A stretch of 20,922 bases of DNA from JAWLCG01 sp041687295 (GTDB taxonomy: Bacteria > Planctomycetota > Phycisphaerae > SM23-33 > FEN-1343), in NCBI GenBank assembly GCA_041687295.1, contig JAWLCG010000036.1:1-20922 (forward strand), in the 5' to 3' direction. This document shows positions 1 to 7,275 of the stretch, piece after piece (position 1 is the first letter of the stretch; each line of letters starts with the position of its first letter). The position numbers and the translations under genes are program-made. The notes under the pieces are model-generated. The model was not told the DNA's origin, did no database searches, and worked only from the letters and a program-made list of their open reading frames with translations.

Positions 1-26
1 CCGGGGGGGGGGGGGCGCCCCCCCCC

Positions 27-674
27 CTACTGGCCTCGCCTCCGCCAGACGGCCCGCACGGCCCAGACGCCGCCGGCCAGGGCGCCGAGGTAGCCGCCCG
101 CGTGGACGCCCCAGACGCTCTCGAACCGCCGGGGGTCCTCCAGCAACTCGCCCCACTCGGGCGGAAAGAAGCCCGCCAGGCCGCCCCACCCGCCGATCAA
201 CCCCACGACCACGCCCCCCGCCAGCGTCCAGGCCAGCACCCCCGGCAAAAGCCGATAGAGCCGACCCGTCGCCAGCATGGGCCGGCGGGACTGCAGGACG
301 TTGTTGGCCGTCAGCACCGCCGCCCCCAGCACCAGCCCAGCCGCCCAGGTGGCCTTGAGGCCCATCTCGACCGCCGTCAGCCGCAGGACCGGGTCGTCGG
401 GGCCCTCGGGCAGCCAGCTCAGGCGCATCTCGTGGGCGTGGTGGAAGATGTACTCCGGCGAGATCGTCACCGTCACCTGGTCGTTGGCCAGGCCGTAGAG
501 CATGGCCGTCGCCGTGGCCGCCAGCAGGAAGAGGTACTCCCGCCACCGCCGGGCGGCCGGACCATGCCGCCGCCAGTCCCACAGCGCCAGGCCCCCGAAC
601 AGCCCCGCCAGCAGCACCCCCCGCGCCACCAGGGCCCCGTTCGACTGCGCCCACCAGGAAAAGAAGTTGTCCAT
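27..674 (-). CDS. Integral membrane protein, unknown function
   Basis: This is a 215-residue protein with about five hydrophobic segments, near residues 14-32, 46-62, 107-124, 142-163 and 188-207. Loop 1 holds the motif DQVTVTISPEYI followed by two His (HHAH). It resembles the DQVT...EYF...H signature of a widespread family of uncharacterised membrane proteins; I recall that family from general knowledge and could not search for it. No enzyme motif is visible. The frame stays open upstream to 773, but the extra 33 codons run through the palindromic repeat at 716-810, so I chose the ATG at 674 (MDNFFSWW). No Shine-Dalgarno precedes it. Instead TACAGT ends 7 nt before the ATG, which suggests a leaderless transcript. 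The stop codon abuts a G/C homopolymer at the window edge. It is divergent from the mutase gene. Confidence 0.75.
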   Translation of the reverse strand: MDNFFSWWAQSNGALVARGVLLAGLFGGLALWDWRRHGPAARRWREYLFLLAATATAMLYGLANDQVTVTISPEYIFHHAHEMRLSWLPEGPDDPVLRLTAVEMGLKATWAAGLVLGAAVLTANNVLQSRRPMLATGRLYRLLPGVLAWTLAGGVVVGLIGGWGGLAGFFPPEWGELLEDPRRFESVWGVHAGGYLGALAGGVWAVRAVWRRRGQ

Positions 675-681
675 GCCCGCC

Positions 682-687
682 ACTGTA
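682..687 (-). promoter_or_regulatory. Candidate -10 box, leaderless start of membrane protein gene
   Basis: Reading on the minus strand, GGGTACAGT is followed by 7 nt and then the ATG at 674. TACAGT matches the -10 consensus at four of six positions. With no ribosome binding site present, transcription would begin at or next to the start codon. The evidence is weak alone and is strengthened by the same layout at 9463 and 17389. Confidence 0.3.
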
Positions 688-715
688 CCCGCCCGAGTCG
701 CCACGGGAAAGCCCC

Positions 716-810
716 GTAGGCTGGGGCGCAGCGTCAGCGGAGCCCCACCTTCCGCTACGCCACCCTCCGCCACCGAAGGTGGGGCTTCGCTCCGGTGCGC
801 CCCAGCCTAC
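716..810. repeat. Modular palindrome, family D copy 1 (nested)
   Basis: The outer arms are perfect 15-bp inverted repeats, GTAGGCTGGGGCGCA (716-730) and its complement (796-810). Inside lie perfect 12-bp arms, AGCCCCACCTTC (741-752) and its complement (775-786). The element sits in the divergent region between the membrane protein and the mutase. The same two modules occur at 13842-13920 with the nesting reversed. Confidence 0.9.
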
Positions 811-848
811 GTCCCGCTTCGCGCGAGCCAGGAAGCCTGACGTTGCGG

Positions 849-876
849 TTGCCGCGGGCGTGCCGATAGGGATAAT
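849..876 (+). promoter_or_regulatory. Candidate sigma70-type promoter of the mutase gene
   Basis: TTGCCG (849-854), a 16-nt spacer and GATAAT (871-876). The start site would be near 883, giving a short leader that contains the AAAGGA ribosome binding site at 892-897. It lies just beyond the palindrome at 716-810. Confidence 0.45.
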
Positions 877-903
877 GGAGGGTCCAGACAGAAAGGATGC
901 CGA

Positions 904-2274
904 ATGAGCCGACTGATGGTGAGCGTATCGGGTGTGCGGGGCGAGATCGGGCAGACGCTGACGCCGGAGGTGGCCCTGCGGTTCGGGGCGGCCTTCGGGA
1001 CGATGCTGGGGGCGGGCAAGACCGTCGTGATCGGGCGCGACAGCCGACCCAGCGGCCCGATGATCCGCTCGGCCGTCGTCGCCGGCCTGCTGAGTACCGG
1101 CGTGCACGCGGTGGACCTCGGCGTCGTCACGACGCCGGGGGTCGCCCTGATGGTCCGTCGGCTCAAGGCCGCCGGCGGGGTGATCATCACCGCCAGCCAC
1201 AACCCCATTCCGTGGAACGGCATGAAGTTCCTCCGCCCCGACGGCCAGGCCCTCGAGCCGGCCGCCGCCGAGCAGCTCAAGCAGATCTGGCACAGCGGCC
1301 AGTACGCATGGGCGGGCCCGACCGAAACGGGCCAGGAGTCGGTCGACGAGTCCACGCACGCCGCCCACATCGAGGCCGTGCTGGAGTTAGTCGACGTCGA
1401 GGCCATCCGGGCCGGGGCGTTCCCCGTCGTGCTCGACAGCGTCAACGGCGCTGGCTGCGAGGGCACACGGCTGCTGCTCGACCGGCTGGGCTGTCAGCTG
1501 ACGCACCTCAACGGCGAGCCGACCGGCCTGTTCGCCCACACGCCCGAGCCGATCGCCGAGAACCTCACCGGCCTGTGCGAGGCCGTCCGCCAGCATGGCG
1601 CCGCCGTCGGCTTCGCCCAGGACCCCGACGCCGACCGCCTCGCCCTGGTCGACGAGACGGGGCGATTCATCGGCGAGGAGTACACCCTGGCCCTGTGCGC
1701 GGCCTACGCGATGGCCCGTCGGTCCGGGCCGGCCGCCGCAAACCTCTCGACCAGCCGCATGATCGACGACATCGCCGCCCGCCACGGCGCGAAGGTCTTC
1801 CGCACCCCCGTCGGCGAGGCCAACGTCGCCGGGCGGATGCTGGCCGAGGGCTGCGTCATCGGCGGCGAGGGCAACGGCGGGGTCATCGACCTCCGCGTCG
1901 CCCCGGTCCGCGACAGCTTCCTGGGCATCGTGCTGATGCTGGCCTACCTGGCCGAGAGCGGCAAGACGCTCAGTCAGCTCGTCGCCGAGCTGCCCCGCTA
2001 CGCGATGGTCAAGACGAAGTTCCCCTGCCCCGCCGGGGCCGCCCCCGCCGTCGTCGCCGCCGCCCGCGACCACTTCGCCGACCGGCCAGGGGCCCGCTTC
2101 GACGACTCCGACGGCCTGCGCATCGACCTGGCCGAGGGCTGGGTCCACGTCCGCGCGAGCAACACCGAGCCGATCATGCGGATCATCGCCGAGGCCGAGT
2201 CGACCGACACGGCCAATGCGCTGGTCGACGAGGTGAGGCGGATCGCCGATGCGGCCATTGGGGCGGAGGGGTGA
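904..2274 (+). CDS. glmM: Phosphoglucosamine mutase / phosphomannomutase family protein
   Basis: This 456-residue alpha-D-phosphohexomutase interconverts hexose 6- and 1-phosphates. The likely role is GlcN-6-P to GlcN-1-P, on the way to UDP-GlcNAc for peptidoglycan and lipid A. All four family signatures are visible: the phosphoserine loop TASHNP (Ser98), the metal loop DPDADR (Asp240, 242 and 244), the sugar loop GEGNGG (321-326) and the phosphate loop RASNTEP (417-423). The sugar loop GEGNGG is the form seen in archaeal and PMM-like enzymes rather than the classical bacterial GlmM sequence, so mannose or glucose phosphate is also possible as substrate. AAAGGA 6 nt upstream of the ATG supports the start. 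The gene stands alone; octamer repeats begin 3 nt after the stop. Confidence 0.9.
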   Translation: MSRLMVSVSGVRGEIGQTLTPEVALRFGAAFGTMLGAGKTVVIGRDSRPSGPMIRSAVVAGLLSTGVHAVDLGVVTTPGVALMVRRLKAAGGVIITASHNPIPWNGMKFLRPDGQALEPAAAEQLKQIWHSGQYAWAGPTETGQESVDESTHAAHIEAVLELVDVEAIRAGAFPVVLDSVNGAGCEGTRLLLDRLGCQLTHLNGEPTGLFAHTPEPIAENLTGLCEAVRQHGAAVGFAQDPDADRLALVDETGRFIGEEYTLALCAAYAMARRSGPAAANLSTSRMIDDIAARHGAKVFRTPVGEANVAGRMLAEGCVIGGEGNGGVIDLRVAPVRDSFLGIVLMLAYLAESGKTLSQLVAELPRYAMVKTKFPCPAGAAPAVVAAARDHFADRPGARFDDSDGLRIDLAEGWVHVRASNTEPIMRIIAEAESTDTANALVDEVRRIADAAIGAEG

Positions 2275-2277
2275 CGG

Positions 2278-2333
2278 GTCAATCGGTTGATTGGTTAATT
2301 GGTTGATTGGTTAATGCGTTAATGCGTTAATGC
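2278..2333. repeat. 8-bp tandem repeat array 1 (seven units)
   Basis: Seven contiguous octamers follow the mutase stop: GTCAATCG, GTTGATTG, GTTAATTG, GTTGATTG, then GTTAATGC three times. The unit has a conserved GT start and AT core with variable ends. The same unit recurs at 4396-4426 and 4467-4538. The array is AT-rich compared with its surroundings. Confidence 0.9.
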
Positions 2334-2371
2334 GCAGAGAATTGTAGCGTGCCATCGCGTGGGTGGGGTTT

Positions 2372-2425
2372 CTCCAAGCCCATGGATGGAGGTTCGTACT
2401 CGAACCGCAATCCGTGGGGGTCTTG
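2372..2425. repeat. Palindrome family A, copy 1
   Basis: TCTCCAAG leads into CCCATGGAT (2379-2387), which pairs with ATCCGTGGG (2410-2418). The loop carries a second hairpin, GGTTCG-tact-CGAACC. It lies just 3' of the MBL gene, whose stop is at 2465. The left flank and stem match the copy at 9300-9360. Confidence 0.8.
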
Positions 2426-2464
2426 GACGGGCGTCGGGGAGGCGGGACGACGTCTCTGTGGTCC

Positions 2465-3289
2465 CTAGAAGCTCAGAACGCTGCCCGCGCCGAACTGGCG
2501 TACGGCCCCGCCGTAGTGCCTCGCGAGGTACTTCAGGGCGCCCTCGCCGGTGCAGTGGTTGGCGTGGATGGCGGGTTGGCCGGTCTGCTCGAGCAGCGGG
2601 ACCAGCTCGCCGAGGCGGTCGGGGGCGGCGCTGCGGAGATGCAGGCCGCCGACGATGGCGGCGATCGGCTCGCCGTGGGCCAGGAACTTCGCCAGTCGCA
2701 GCGTGTTGGGCAGGCCGCGATGGCAACAGCCGCTGAAGACCACCCAGCCGGCCTGGGCGCGGGCCATCACGAAGATCTCGTCGCAGAAAGCGTCCTCGAC
2801 GAGCTCCTCGTCGCGGTGGACAAAGAAGTGCTCGGCATCCCAGGTCGGCCCGCCGATGGGGCCCGAGAGGATCAGGTCGTCGTCGAGCCGCATGGGCCCG
2901 CCGACCTCGACGATCCGCAGCCCCAGGTGGCGCAGCTGACGGGCCGAGGGGCCCGCGATCGACCGCAGGGGCCTTCCCGGCCGGGCGGCGTAGCGCCGCG
3001 TGAAGGCCGAGGGGCTGCAGTACAGGTCGAGCTTGGGCGTCCGCAGGGCCAGCGCCGGCAGGCCCCCGGCGTGGTCGTAGTGGCCGTGGCTGAGGACGGC
3101 CATGGGCACAGCAGCCAGGTCGATGCCGAGCTGCTCGGCGTTGCCCAGCAGCGTGTTACCGGTCGCCCCGGCGTCCAGCAGCAGCGTCTGGCCGTTGGCC
3201 CGGCGGATGAGCAGGCTCAGGCCGTGCTCCGCCCGCAGCCGCTCGTCGCGGGCATCGTTGTCCACCAGCACGGTTACTTCCAGCGGCAT
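2465..3289 (-). CDS. MBL-fold metallohydrolase (COG1237 / dihydropterin synthase-like)
   Basis: This is a 274-residue metallo-beta-lactamase-fold protein. The metal motif SHGHYDHAGG is at 67-76 (His68, His70, Asp72, His73), with later candidate ligands in VFSGCCHRG (His190), GGLHL (His217) and NHCTGEG (His245). This pattern matches the family that includes the archaeal enzyme MJ0301, which joins ribofuranosyl-aminobenzene phosphate to a dihydropterin in tetrahydromethanopterin synthesis. Most bacterial members are uncharacterised hydrolases, so I do not assign a substrate. The ATG at 3289 has GGGAG 6 nt upstream. No signal peptide is visible. It follows ablB on the same strand after 236 bp, and no functional link to ablB can be shown from sequence. 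Confidence 0.85.
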   Translation of the reverse strand: MPLEVTVLVDNDARDERLRAEHGLSLLIRRANGQTLLLDAGATGNTLLGNAEQLGIDLAAVPMAVLSHGHYDHAGGLPALALRTPKLDLYCSPSAFTRRYAARPGRPLRSIAGPSARQLRHLGLRIVEVGGPMRLDDDLILSGPIGGPTWDAEHFFVHRDEELVEDAFCDEIFVMARAQAGWVVFSGCCHRGLPNTLRLAKFLAHGEPIAAIVGGLHLRSAAPDRLGELVPLLEQTGQPAIHANHCTGEGALKYLARHYGGAVRQFGAGSVLSF

Positions 3290-3502
3290 CGGCAGCTCCC
3301 GGACCGCCCCGGGCAGGGCCCCTGCCCCAGCGGTCCCGCAGGCGGTCTTCGTGGCCAGGCCCGATGAGGGGCCCTGGAAAGGTATCGGCCAGAATGGGGA
3401 CGACGTCCAGGCCGCGCCCGCCACGCCCACCCGCACGGACACCGACCCTGGCCATCCATTCAGGTATAGCAATCTGCGGGGGCCAAATAAAGGGGTTGCC
3501 TG

Positions 3503-3526
3503 GCAGCCCGTTGAAGAACGGGCTGC
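3503..3526. repeat. Palindrome family F, at the ablB stop codon
   Basis: Perfect 10-bp arms GCAGCCCGTT and AACGGGCTGC flank a 4-nt loop. The inner arm overlaps the last base of the ablB stop codon. On the minus strand it forms a hairpin directly after ablB. There is no clean T-run behind it, so a role as terminator is only possible. It resembles the palindromes at 4851-4906 and 4976-4993. Confidence 0.75.
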
Positions 3527-4383
3527 TAGAGCGGCTTGTGCCAGACGTTCATGCTCTCGAACCGCCCGGCGATGTGCGTGTTGTTGATCAGCGTGCCGGC
3601 CAGGCGGTAGCTCAGCCGCGCGAAGGTGATGTTCATGCCGAACTCCACCGACCGCGCGATCGTGTAGGCCGTGCGGATCTCCGGCTCGGTCTGCTGCATC
3701 AGCTCCTCCATCCGCGCCAGCAGAAAGACGCTCAGCCCATGGCCCCGGAAGTCCGGCGGGACGGCGAAGTCGGTCATCTCGACGTTGCCGGCCCCGCGGT
3801 CCATCTCCGACGACGCCAGGCCCGCCAGCCTCTCGCCCTGCCAGGCGCCGACGTAGCGGACGTGCGTCCGCATGGTCTCGACGAGGTAGTCCGGCTCGGT
3901 GATCGGGAAGGGGTAGCTGTCGAAGACCTCGCCGTAGACCTTCGCCATGGCCGGGGCGTCCGCCTCGGTGCACTCGCGCCAGGTGAAGCCGTCGTCCAGC
4001 CCCCCGCCCGAACCGTCGTTGCGGCGCTGGCGGGCGGCGGCGATGACCTTCTCGATCCGCTCGGGGTCCTCCGGCGTCCGCCGCCAGTCCTTGCGGAAGA
4101 GGCTCAAGAAGTGGCCGTCCTCCTGGCCGTTGTAGAAGCCCGGCACGCAGGCCTCCTCCTCGAAGTCGGCCGCGAAGAACGGCTCGACCGCCGAGGCCGG
4201 CACCTTGCAGAAGATCTTGGAGTAGTCCTCCCGCTCGGCCAGCTCGAGCAACTGGTCGACGAGCCCCGGCAGGTCGCGCCCGTCGAGCTTCATCAAGTAG
4301 ATGCGGTCATTGGCCTTGCCGTGCTGGATCTTCGAATGGCCCAGCGTGGCGAACGTGTCGTTGTGTTGGGTGGGGTCAGGCAT
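3526..4383 (-). CDS. ablB: Beta-lysine N6-acetyltransferase AblB
   Basis: This 285-residue protein is the predicted second enzyme of N-epsilon-acetyl-beta-lysine synthesis: it acetylates the epsilon amino group of beta-lysine using acetyl-CoA. The product is a compatible solute known from methanogens and some bacteria. The N-terminal half (about 1-130) is the AblB/YodP-specific region, including YSKIFCKVP and PGFYNGQEDGHF. The C-terminal half (134-285) is a GNAT domain whose acetyl-CoA loop is FAVPPDFRGHGLS (206-218). The partner enzyme KamA lies 3.1 kb upstream on the same strand, which strongly supports the assignment. The ATG at 4383 has no good Shine-Dalgarno, and an octamer repeat begins 13 nt upstream, so its promoter may lie in the repeat island or further up. 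The length is normal for the family. Confidence 0.9.
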   Translation of the reverse strand: MPDPTQHNDTFATLGHSKIQHGKANDRIYLMKLDGRDLPGLVDQLLELAEREDYSKIFCKVPASAVEPFFAADFEEEACVPGFYNGQEDGHFLSLFRKDWRRTPEDPERIEKVIAAARQRRNDGSGGGLDDGFTWRECTEADAPAMAKVYGEVFDSYPFPITEPDYLVETMRTHVRYVGAWQGERLAGLASSEMDRGAGNVEMTDFAVPPDFRGHGLSVFLLARMEELMQQTEPEIRTAYTIARSVEFGMNITFARLSYRLAGTLINNTHIAGRFESMNVWHKPL

Positions 4384-4395
4384 GGTGGTCTGTGG

Positions 4396-4426
4396 GTAAT
4401 CGGTTGATTGGTTGATTGGCCAATGG
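4396..4426. repeat. 8-bp tandem repeat array 2a
   Basis: A partial unit GTAATCG is followed by GTTGATTG twice and a degenerate GCCAATGG, immediately upstream of the ablB start. GTTGATTG is identical to units of the array at 2278-2333. Confidence 0.8.
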
Positions 4427-4466
4427 GTCCCCTCGGGGAGGGGCGAGGGCGGCGACGGGTTCGATC

Positions 4467-4538
4467 GTCACTGCGTCACTGCGTCACTGCGTCAACGCGT
4501 CAACGCGTCAACGCGTCAATGCGTCACTGCGTCAATGC
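4467..4538. repeat. 8-bp tandem repeat array 2b (nine units)
   Basis: Nine octamers in register: GTCACTGC three times, GTCAACGC three times, GTCAATGC, GTCACTGC, GTCAATGC. A degenerate unit GTCGCGGT follows. The register and ends (GT....GC) match the GTTAATGC units at 2310-2333. Apparent coding frames through it are repeat artefacts. Confidence 0.9.
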
Positions 4539-4631
4539 GTCGCGGTGTCCCTGTTCGTTCCCTGCTGGACCGTCCAGCTGCGTCAGGCCGGTGGCCGCCT
4601 GCGCCTGCGGGCGACAGGGGGGCTGACCCAA

Positions 4632-4655
4632 GCCCACGGATTGCCATCCGTGGGC
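4632..4655. repeat. Palindrome family A, copy 3
   Basis: Perfect 10-bp arms GCCCACGGAT and ATCCGTGGGC with the loop tgcc. The preceding bases CCCAA match the left flank of other family A copies. Confidence 0.85.
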
Positions 4656-4850
4656 ATTCGGCACCGGCCGTCGATCCGGAGGCCCAGCGCTCCCGCACGT
4701 CCGAAAGCACAACGCTCCAGCGTCGCTCCCCGGCTCGCCTGGCGTGGGGTCCCTCTTCAGGCCGGTTCACCGGCCTTGGCCCCGCGTAGCGGGGTGTAGC
4801 CCAGGGCTTGTAGCCCAGGGGATGATGGCTGTCCCTGTGTATCTTTTCCC

Positions 4851-4906
4851 AGCCCGCTTCAGCGGGCTTACCGGACGCCCTGCGGGTAAGCCCGCTGAAG
4901 CGGGCT
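4851..4906. repeat. Large inverted repeat, family F
   Basis: Two perfect 22-bp arms (4851-4872 and 4885-4906) are separated by 12 nt. Each arm is itself a palindrome, AGCCCGCT-tc-AGCGGGCT, so the DNA could form either one long hairpin or two small ones. The related palindrome at 3503-3526 shares the AGCCCG core. Confidence 0.9.
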
Positions 4907-4975
4907 GAGCAGAGCAATCCAATGGCCCCGGCGAACCCGGCCTAGAGGCCAGGCCGACACCCGCTGCGCGGGCGA

Positions 4976-4993
4976 AGCCCCGTGAACGGGGCT
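4976..4993. repeat. Palindrome family F, short copy
   Basis: AGCCCCGT-ga-ACGGGGCT: 8-bp perfect arms with a 2-nt loop. It has the same architecture as the halves of the inverted repeat at 4851-4906. Confidence 0.75.
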
Positions 4994-5006
4994 GCGGAAG
5001 CCATCT

Positions 5007-5048
5007 CCGGGGCAGCCAAGGCCTCGCCGGGGCTGTGGAAGGCCTCGC
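5007..5048. repeat. 21-bp imperfect tandem duplication
   Basis: Two units of 21 bp, each containing CCGGGGC followed by AAGGCCTCG, lie side by side. A truncated third unit follows. It is located 3' of the ATPase gene. Confidence 0.6.
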
Positions 5049-5129
5049 CATGGGCCTCGTCACCAGGCCTGCCATTGCCGACTGGACGGTGCGGTAGAGC
5101 CCGCGCGGCCCCTGGGCGACCAGCCTATT

Positions 5130-5831
5130 TTACGCCTCGACGACCTGTCCGGCGCGGACGTGGGCGATGATCGCGTCGATTCGGCCCGCGTCGAGGATCT
5201 GGCCGCCGGAGAGGTACACGCCCGTCTCGGCGACCTGCGCGGCGAAGGGCAGGTCGTGCGTGACGATGATGAAGTTGGTCTCCTCGCGGAGTTGGCCGAG
5301 CCACTCGGCGAAGGCGTCGGTCGTATTGGCGTCCAGGGCGCTGGTCGGCTCGTCCAGCAGCATGTACTGGGGACGCAGCATCAGCCCCCGGGCGATGGCG
5401 ACGCGCTGGGCCTGCCCGCCGGAGATCTGCGAGGGGTAGCTCTCGGCGACCTCGGCGATGCCCAGCCGCTCGAGCATGGCCATGGCGTCGAGGCGGGCGT
5501 CGGGGGCCGACTGGCCCAGCACGTGGCTCGGCGCGAGCACCATGTTCTCCAGCACGTTCATGTGCGGGAAGAGGTAGAGCTTCTGGAACACCAGGCCGAC
5601 GCTCTTGCGGAACTCGGCCTCGGAGATGGCGTAGATGTCCTGCCCGTCCAGCGTGATCGAGCCGGTCTGGGGGGGCAGGTACTGCCCCAGGGCCATCAGC
5701 AGCGTCGTCTTGCCCGAGCCGCTCTCGCCCAGCACCGCGCTGGTCGTGCCGCGCGGAAACTCCACGCTCACCTCGTTCAGCGCCTGCGTGCCGGTGCCGT
5801 AGGTATGCGAAAGGTTCTGTACGCTAATCAT
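5130..5831 (-). CDS. Amino acid ABC transporter ATP-binding protein
   Basis: This 233-residue ATPase subunit powers the adjacent permease. Walker A is GESGSGKTT (35-43), the Q-loop Gln is at 83, the signature ISGGQAQR is at 136-143, Walker B is YMLLDEP (156-162) and the switch His is at 192 in VTHD. Length and motifs fit the polar amino acid (GlnQ/HisP) class without an added regulatory domain. Its ATG overlaps the stop of the permease gene by 8 bp (5824-5831), so the two are translationally coupled. The substrate cannot be read from the ATPase. Repeats start soon after the stop, and I see no clear terminator. Confidence 0.93.
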   Translation of the reverse strand: MISVQNLSHTYGTGTQALNEVSVEFPRGTTSAVLGESGSGKTTLLMALGQYLPPQTGSITLDGQDIYAISEAEFRKSVGLVFQKLYLFPHMNVLENMVLAPSHVLGQSAPDARLDAMAMLERLGIAEVAESYPSQISGGQAQRVAIARGLMLRPQYMLLDEPTSALDANTTDAFAEWLGQLREETNFIIVTHDLPFAAQVAETGVYLSGGQILDAGRIDAIIAHVRAGQVVEA

Positions 5832-7275
5832 TGACGTATCCCTTCTGGCGGATCCGCCGCTCGACGTACCCGGCCAGTTTCATCAGCGGGAAGGTGACGC
5901 AGAAGAACATCACCGCCACGATGAACCAGTACTTGATGGGGTCGAAGGTCACACTGATGATCGAGCGGGCCTGGTTGACGACCTCCGGCACGGCGATGAC
6001 CGAGATCAGGGCCGTGTCCTTCGTCAGGGCGACCACCGAGTTCATCAGCGGCGGCAGGGCGATGCGGAACGCCTGCGGCCAGATGATCAGCCGAAAGACC
6101 TTCAGCCGCGACAGGCCCAGGGCCCGCCCGGCGAGCATCTGGCCCTGGTCGACGCTCATCAGGCCCGAACGGACGACCTCGGACATGTACGCCATTGAGT
6201 TGACCGACAGCGTCAGCACCGCCGCCGTCATCGGCGAGAGCTGCAGCCCGACGCGCGGGCCGCCGTAGTAGACGAAGAACAGCTGCACCAGCACCGGCGT
6301 GCCGCGGATGAAGTCGACCACGCCCCGGGCCGCCCACGTCGCCAGGCCGCTGGAGCGGTTGAGCAGCGCCCCGATTGGCACGGCCAGCAGGAAGCCCACC
6401 GCCAGCGACGCCCCCGCCACACCCAGTGTGATGGCGAAACCCGTGGCGAGCTTGCGGATGACCACCTCGGCGGACATGCCCGTGTCGGGGGCGGCGTTCT
6501 GGGCCTGCAGGCCGAACCACTTGTCGTGGATGCCCGCCAGCTCGCCCGAGGCCTCCATCTCGTCCAGGGCTGCGTTGATCCCCGCCAGCAGTTCCGTGTC
6601 GCCCTTGCGGACGGGAATGGCGATCTTCTCCTTGTAGAGCATCTCGCCAGCCGGCAGGAAGGGCTGGTTGGCCTGCTTGACCTGATGGCTGCCCACCAGC
6701 CGGTCGGTGACGAAGCCCGCCAGGCGGCCGGCCTTGACGTCCTCGAAGATGTTCACCGAGCTCTGGTAGGTCACCACCGTCACGTCGGGGCAGTGGTTCT
6801 CCAGAAAGTGCTGGTAGGTCTCGCCGACGACCACGCCGATGCGCTTGCCGGCGGCATCGTCGATGGAGGCGATGTCCCCGGCCATGTCGCGGTGCACGAA
6901 CAGCTGGGCGCCCGACAGGTAGTAGGGCCGGGTGAAGTTCACCTGCTCGCGCCGCGCGGGCGTGTCGGCCATCGAGCCGATGATCGTGTCGTACTGGCCC
7001 GCCAGCAGGCCCGGCAGGATGCCGTCCCACTCGACCGCCTTGATCTCCACGGGCCGACCCAGCCGCCGGGCGATGGCCGTCGAGACGTCCACGTCGAAGC
7101 CCGCCAGCTCGCCGGCGTTGTCGTAGAAGCTGAACGGCGGGTACTTGCCCGTCAGGGCGACCGTCAGCGGCTCGCCGCTGGCCGACTCCTGCGCCCACGC
7201 CGGCGCCGCCAGCAGCAGCCCCGCCAACGCCAGCAGGACGATCATCAGCCGTGGCGCCCGATTACGGGGTGCCAT
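5824..7275 (-). CDS. Fused amino acid-binding protein/permease of polar amino acid ABC family
   Basis: This 483-residue fusion has three parts. Residues 1-29 are a signal sequence ending AWA-QE. Residues 36-255 form an SBP_bac_3 domain with the TGKYPPFSF entry and the ADTPARR segment, where Arg108 is expected to hold the ligand alpha-carboxylate. Residues 272-475 form a permease domain with the EAA-type loop (EVVRSG...GQMLAGRALG). Tethered binding domains are known in GlnP-type importers. The likely ligand is an amino acid; lysine is attractive because kamA lies directly upstream, but that is inference. I chose the ATG at 7275 because it gives a proper signal peptide. Further upstream the frame is repeat DNA. 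There is no Shine-Dalgarno, and the start codon lies inside a hairpin repeat (7267-7347). Confidence 0.88.
   Translation of the reverse strand: MAPRNRAPRLMIVLLALAGLLLAAPAWAQESASGEPLTVALTGKYPPFSFYDNAGELAGFDVDVSTAIARRLGRPVEIKAVEWDGILPGLLAGQYDTIIGSMADTPARREQVNFTRPYYLSGAQLFVHRDMAGDIASIDDAAGKRIGVVVGETYQHFLENHCPDVTVVTYQSSVNIFEDVKAGRLAGFVTDRLVGSHQVKQANQPFLPAGEMLYKEKIAIPVRKGDTELLAGINAALDEMEASGELAGIHDKWFGLQAQNAAPDTGMSAEVVIRKLATGFAITLGVAGASLAVGFLLAVPIGALLNRSSGLATWAARGVVDFIRGTPVLVQLFFVYYGGPRVGLQLSPMTAAVLTLSVNSMAYMSEVVRSGLMSVDQGQMLAGRALGLSRLKVFRLIIWPQAFRIALPPLMNSVVALTKDTALISVIAVPEVVNQARSIISVTFDPIKYWFIVAVMFFCVTFPLMKLAGYVERRIRQKGYVND

Larger units (their letters stand above)
4539..5129. other. Gene-free repeat island between ablB and the ABC ATPase
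   Basis: I see no credible gene in this stretch on either strand. It is a mosaic of short palindromes: GCCCACGGAT-tgcc-ATCCGTGGGC (4632-4655), GGCCGG-ttca-CCGGCC (4760-4775), CCCCGC-gta-GCGGGG (4780-4794), a direct repeat TGTAGCCCAGGG (4795-4806 and 4809-4820), the large inverted repeat at 4851-4906, a palindrome at 4976-4993 and a 21-bp tandem repeat at 5007-5048. Open frames here have no recognisable protein features. Confidence 0.7.

Noticed and set aside
1..26. G13/C10 homopolymer hairpin at the left edge
   Set aside because: It could be a terminator for the minus-strand membrane protein, but mirror-image G and C runs at a contig end are a common sequencing or assembly artefact.
897..2306. 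Open frame of 469 codons overlapping the mutase gene
   Set aside because: It is Arg/Pro-rich, has no motifs and is a shadow of the well-supported GlmM-type gene.
3455..3495. TTTATT-N17-TATACC as a promoter for the MBL gene (minus strand)
   Set aside because: The spacing is right but the -35 match is poor. It is too weak to list without transcript data.
3290..3973. Upstream extension of the MBL frame through the ablB region
   Set aside because: It is a shadow of ablB joined by chance. The MBL gene has its own start and GGGAG at 3289.
4467..4538. Octamer array as a CRISPR
   Set aside because: The units are contiguous 8-mers with no spacers and no cas genes nearby.
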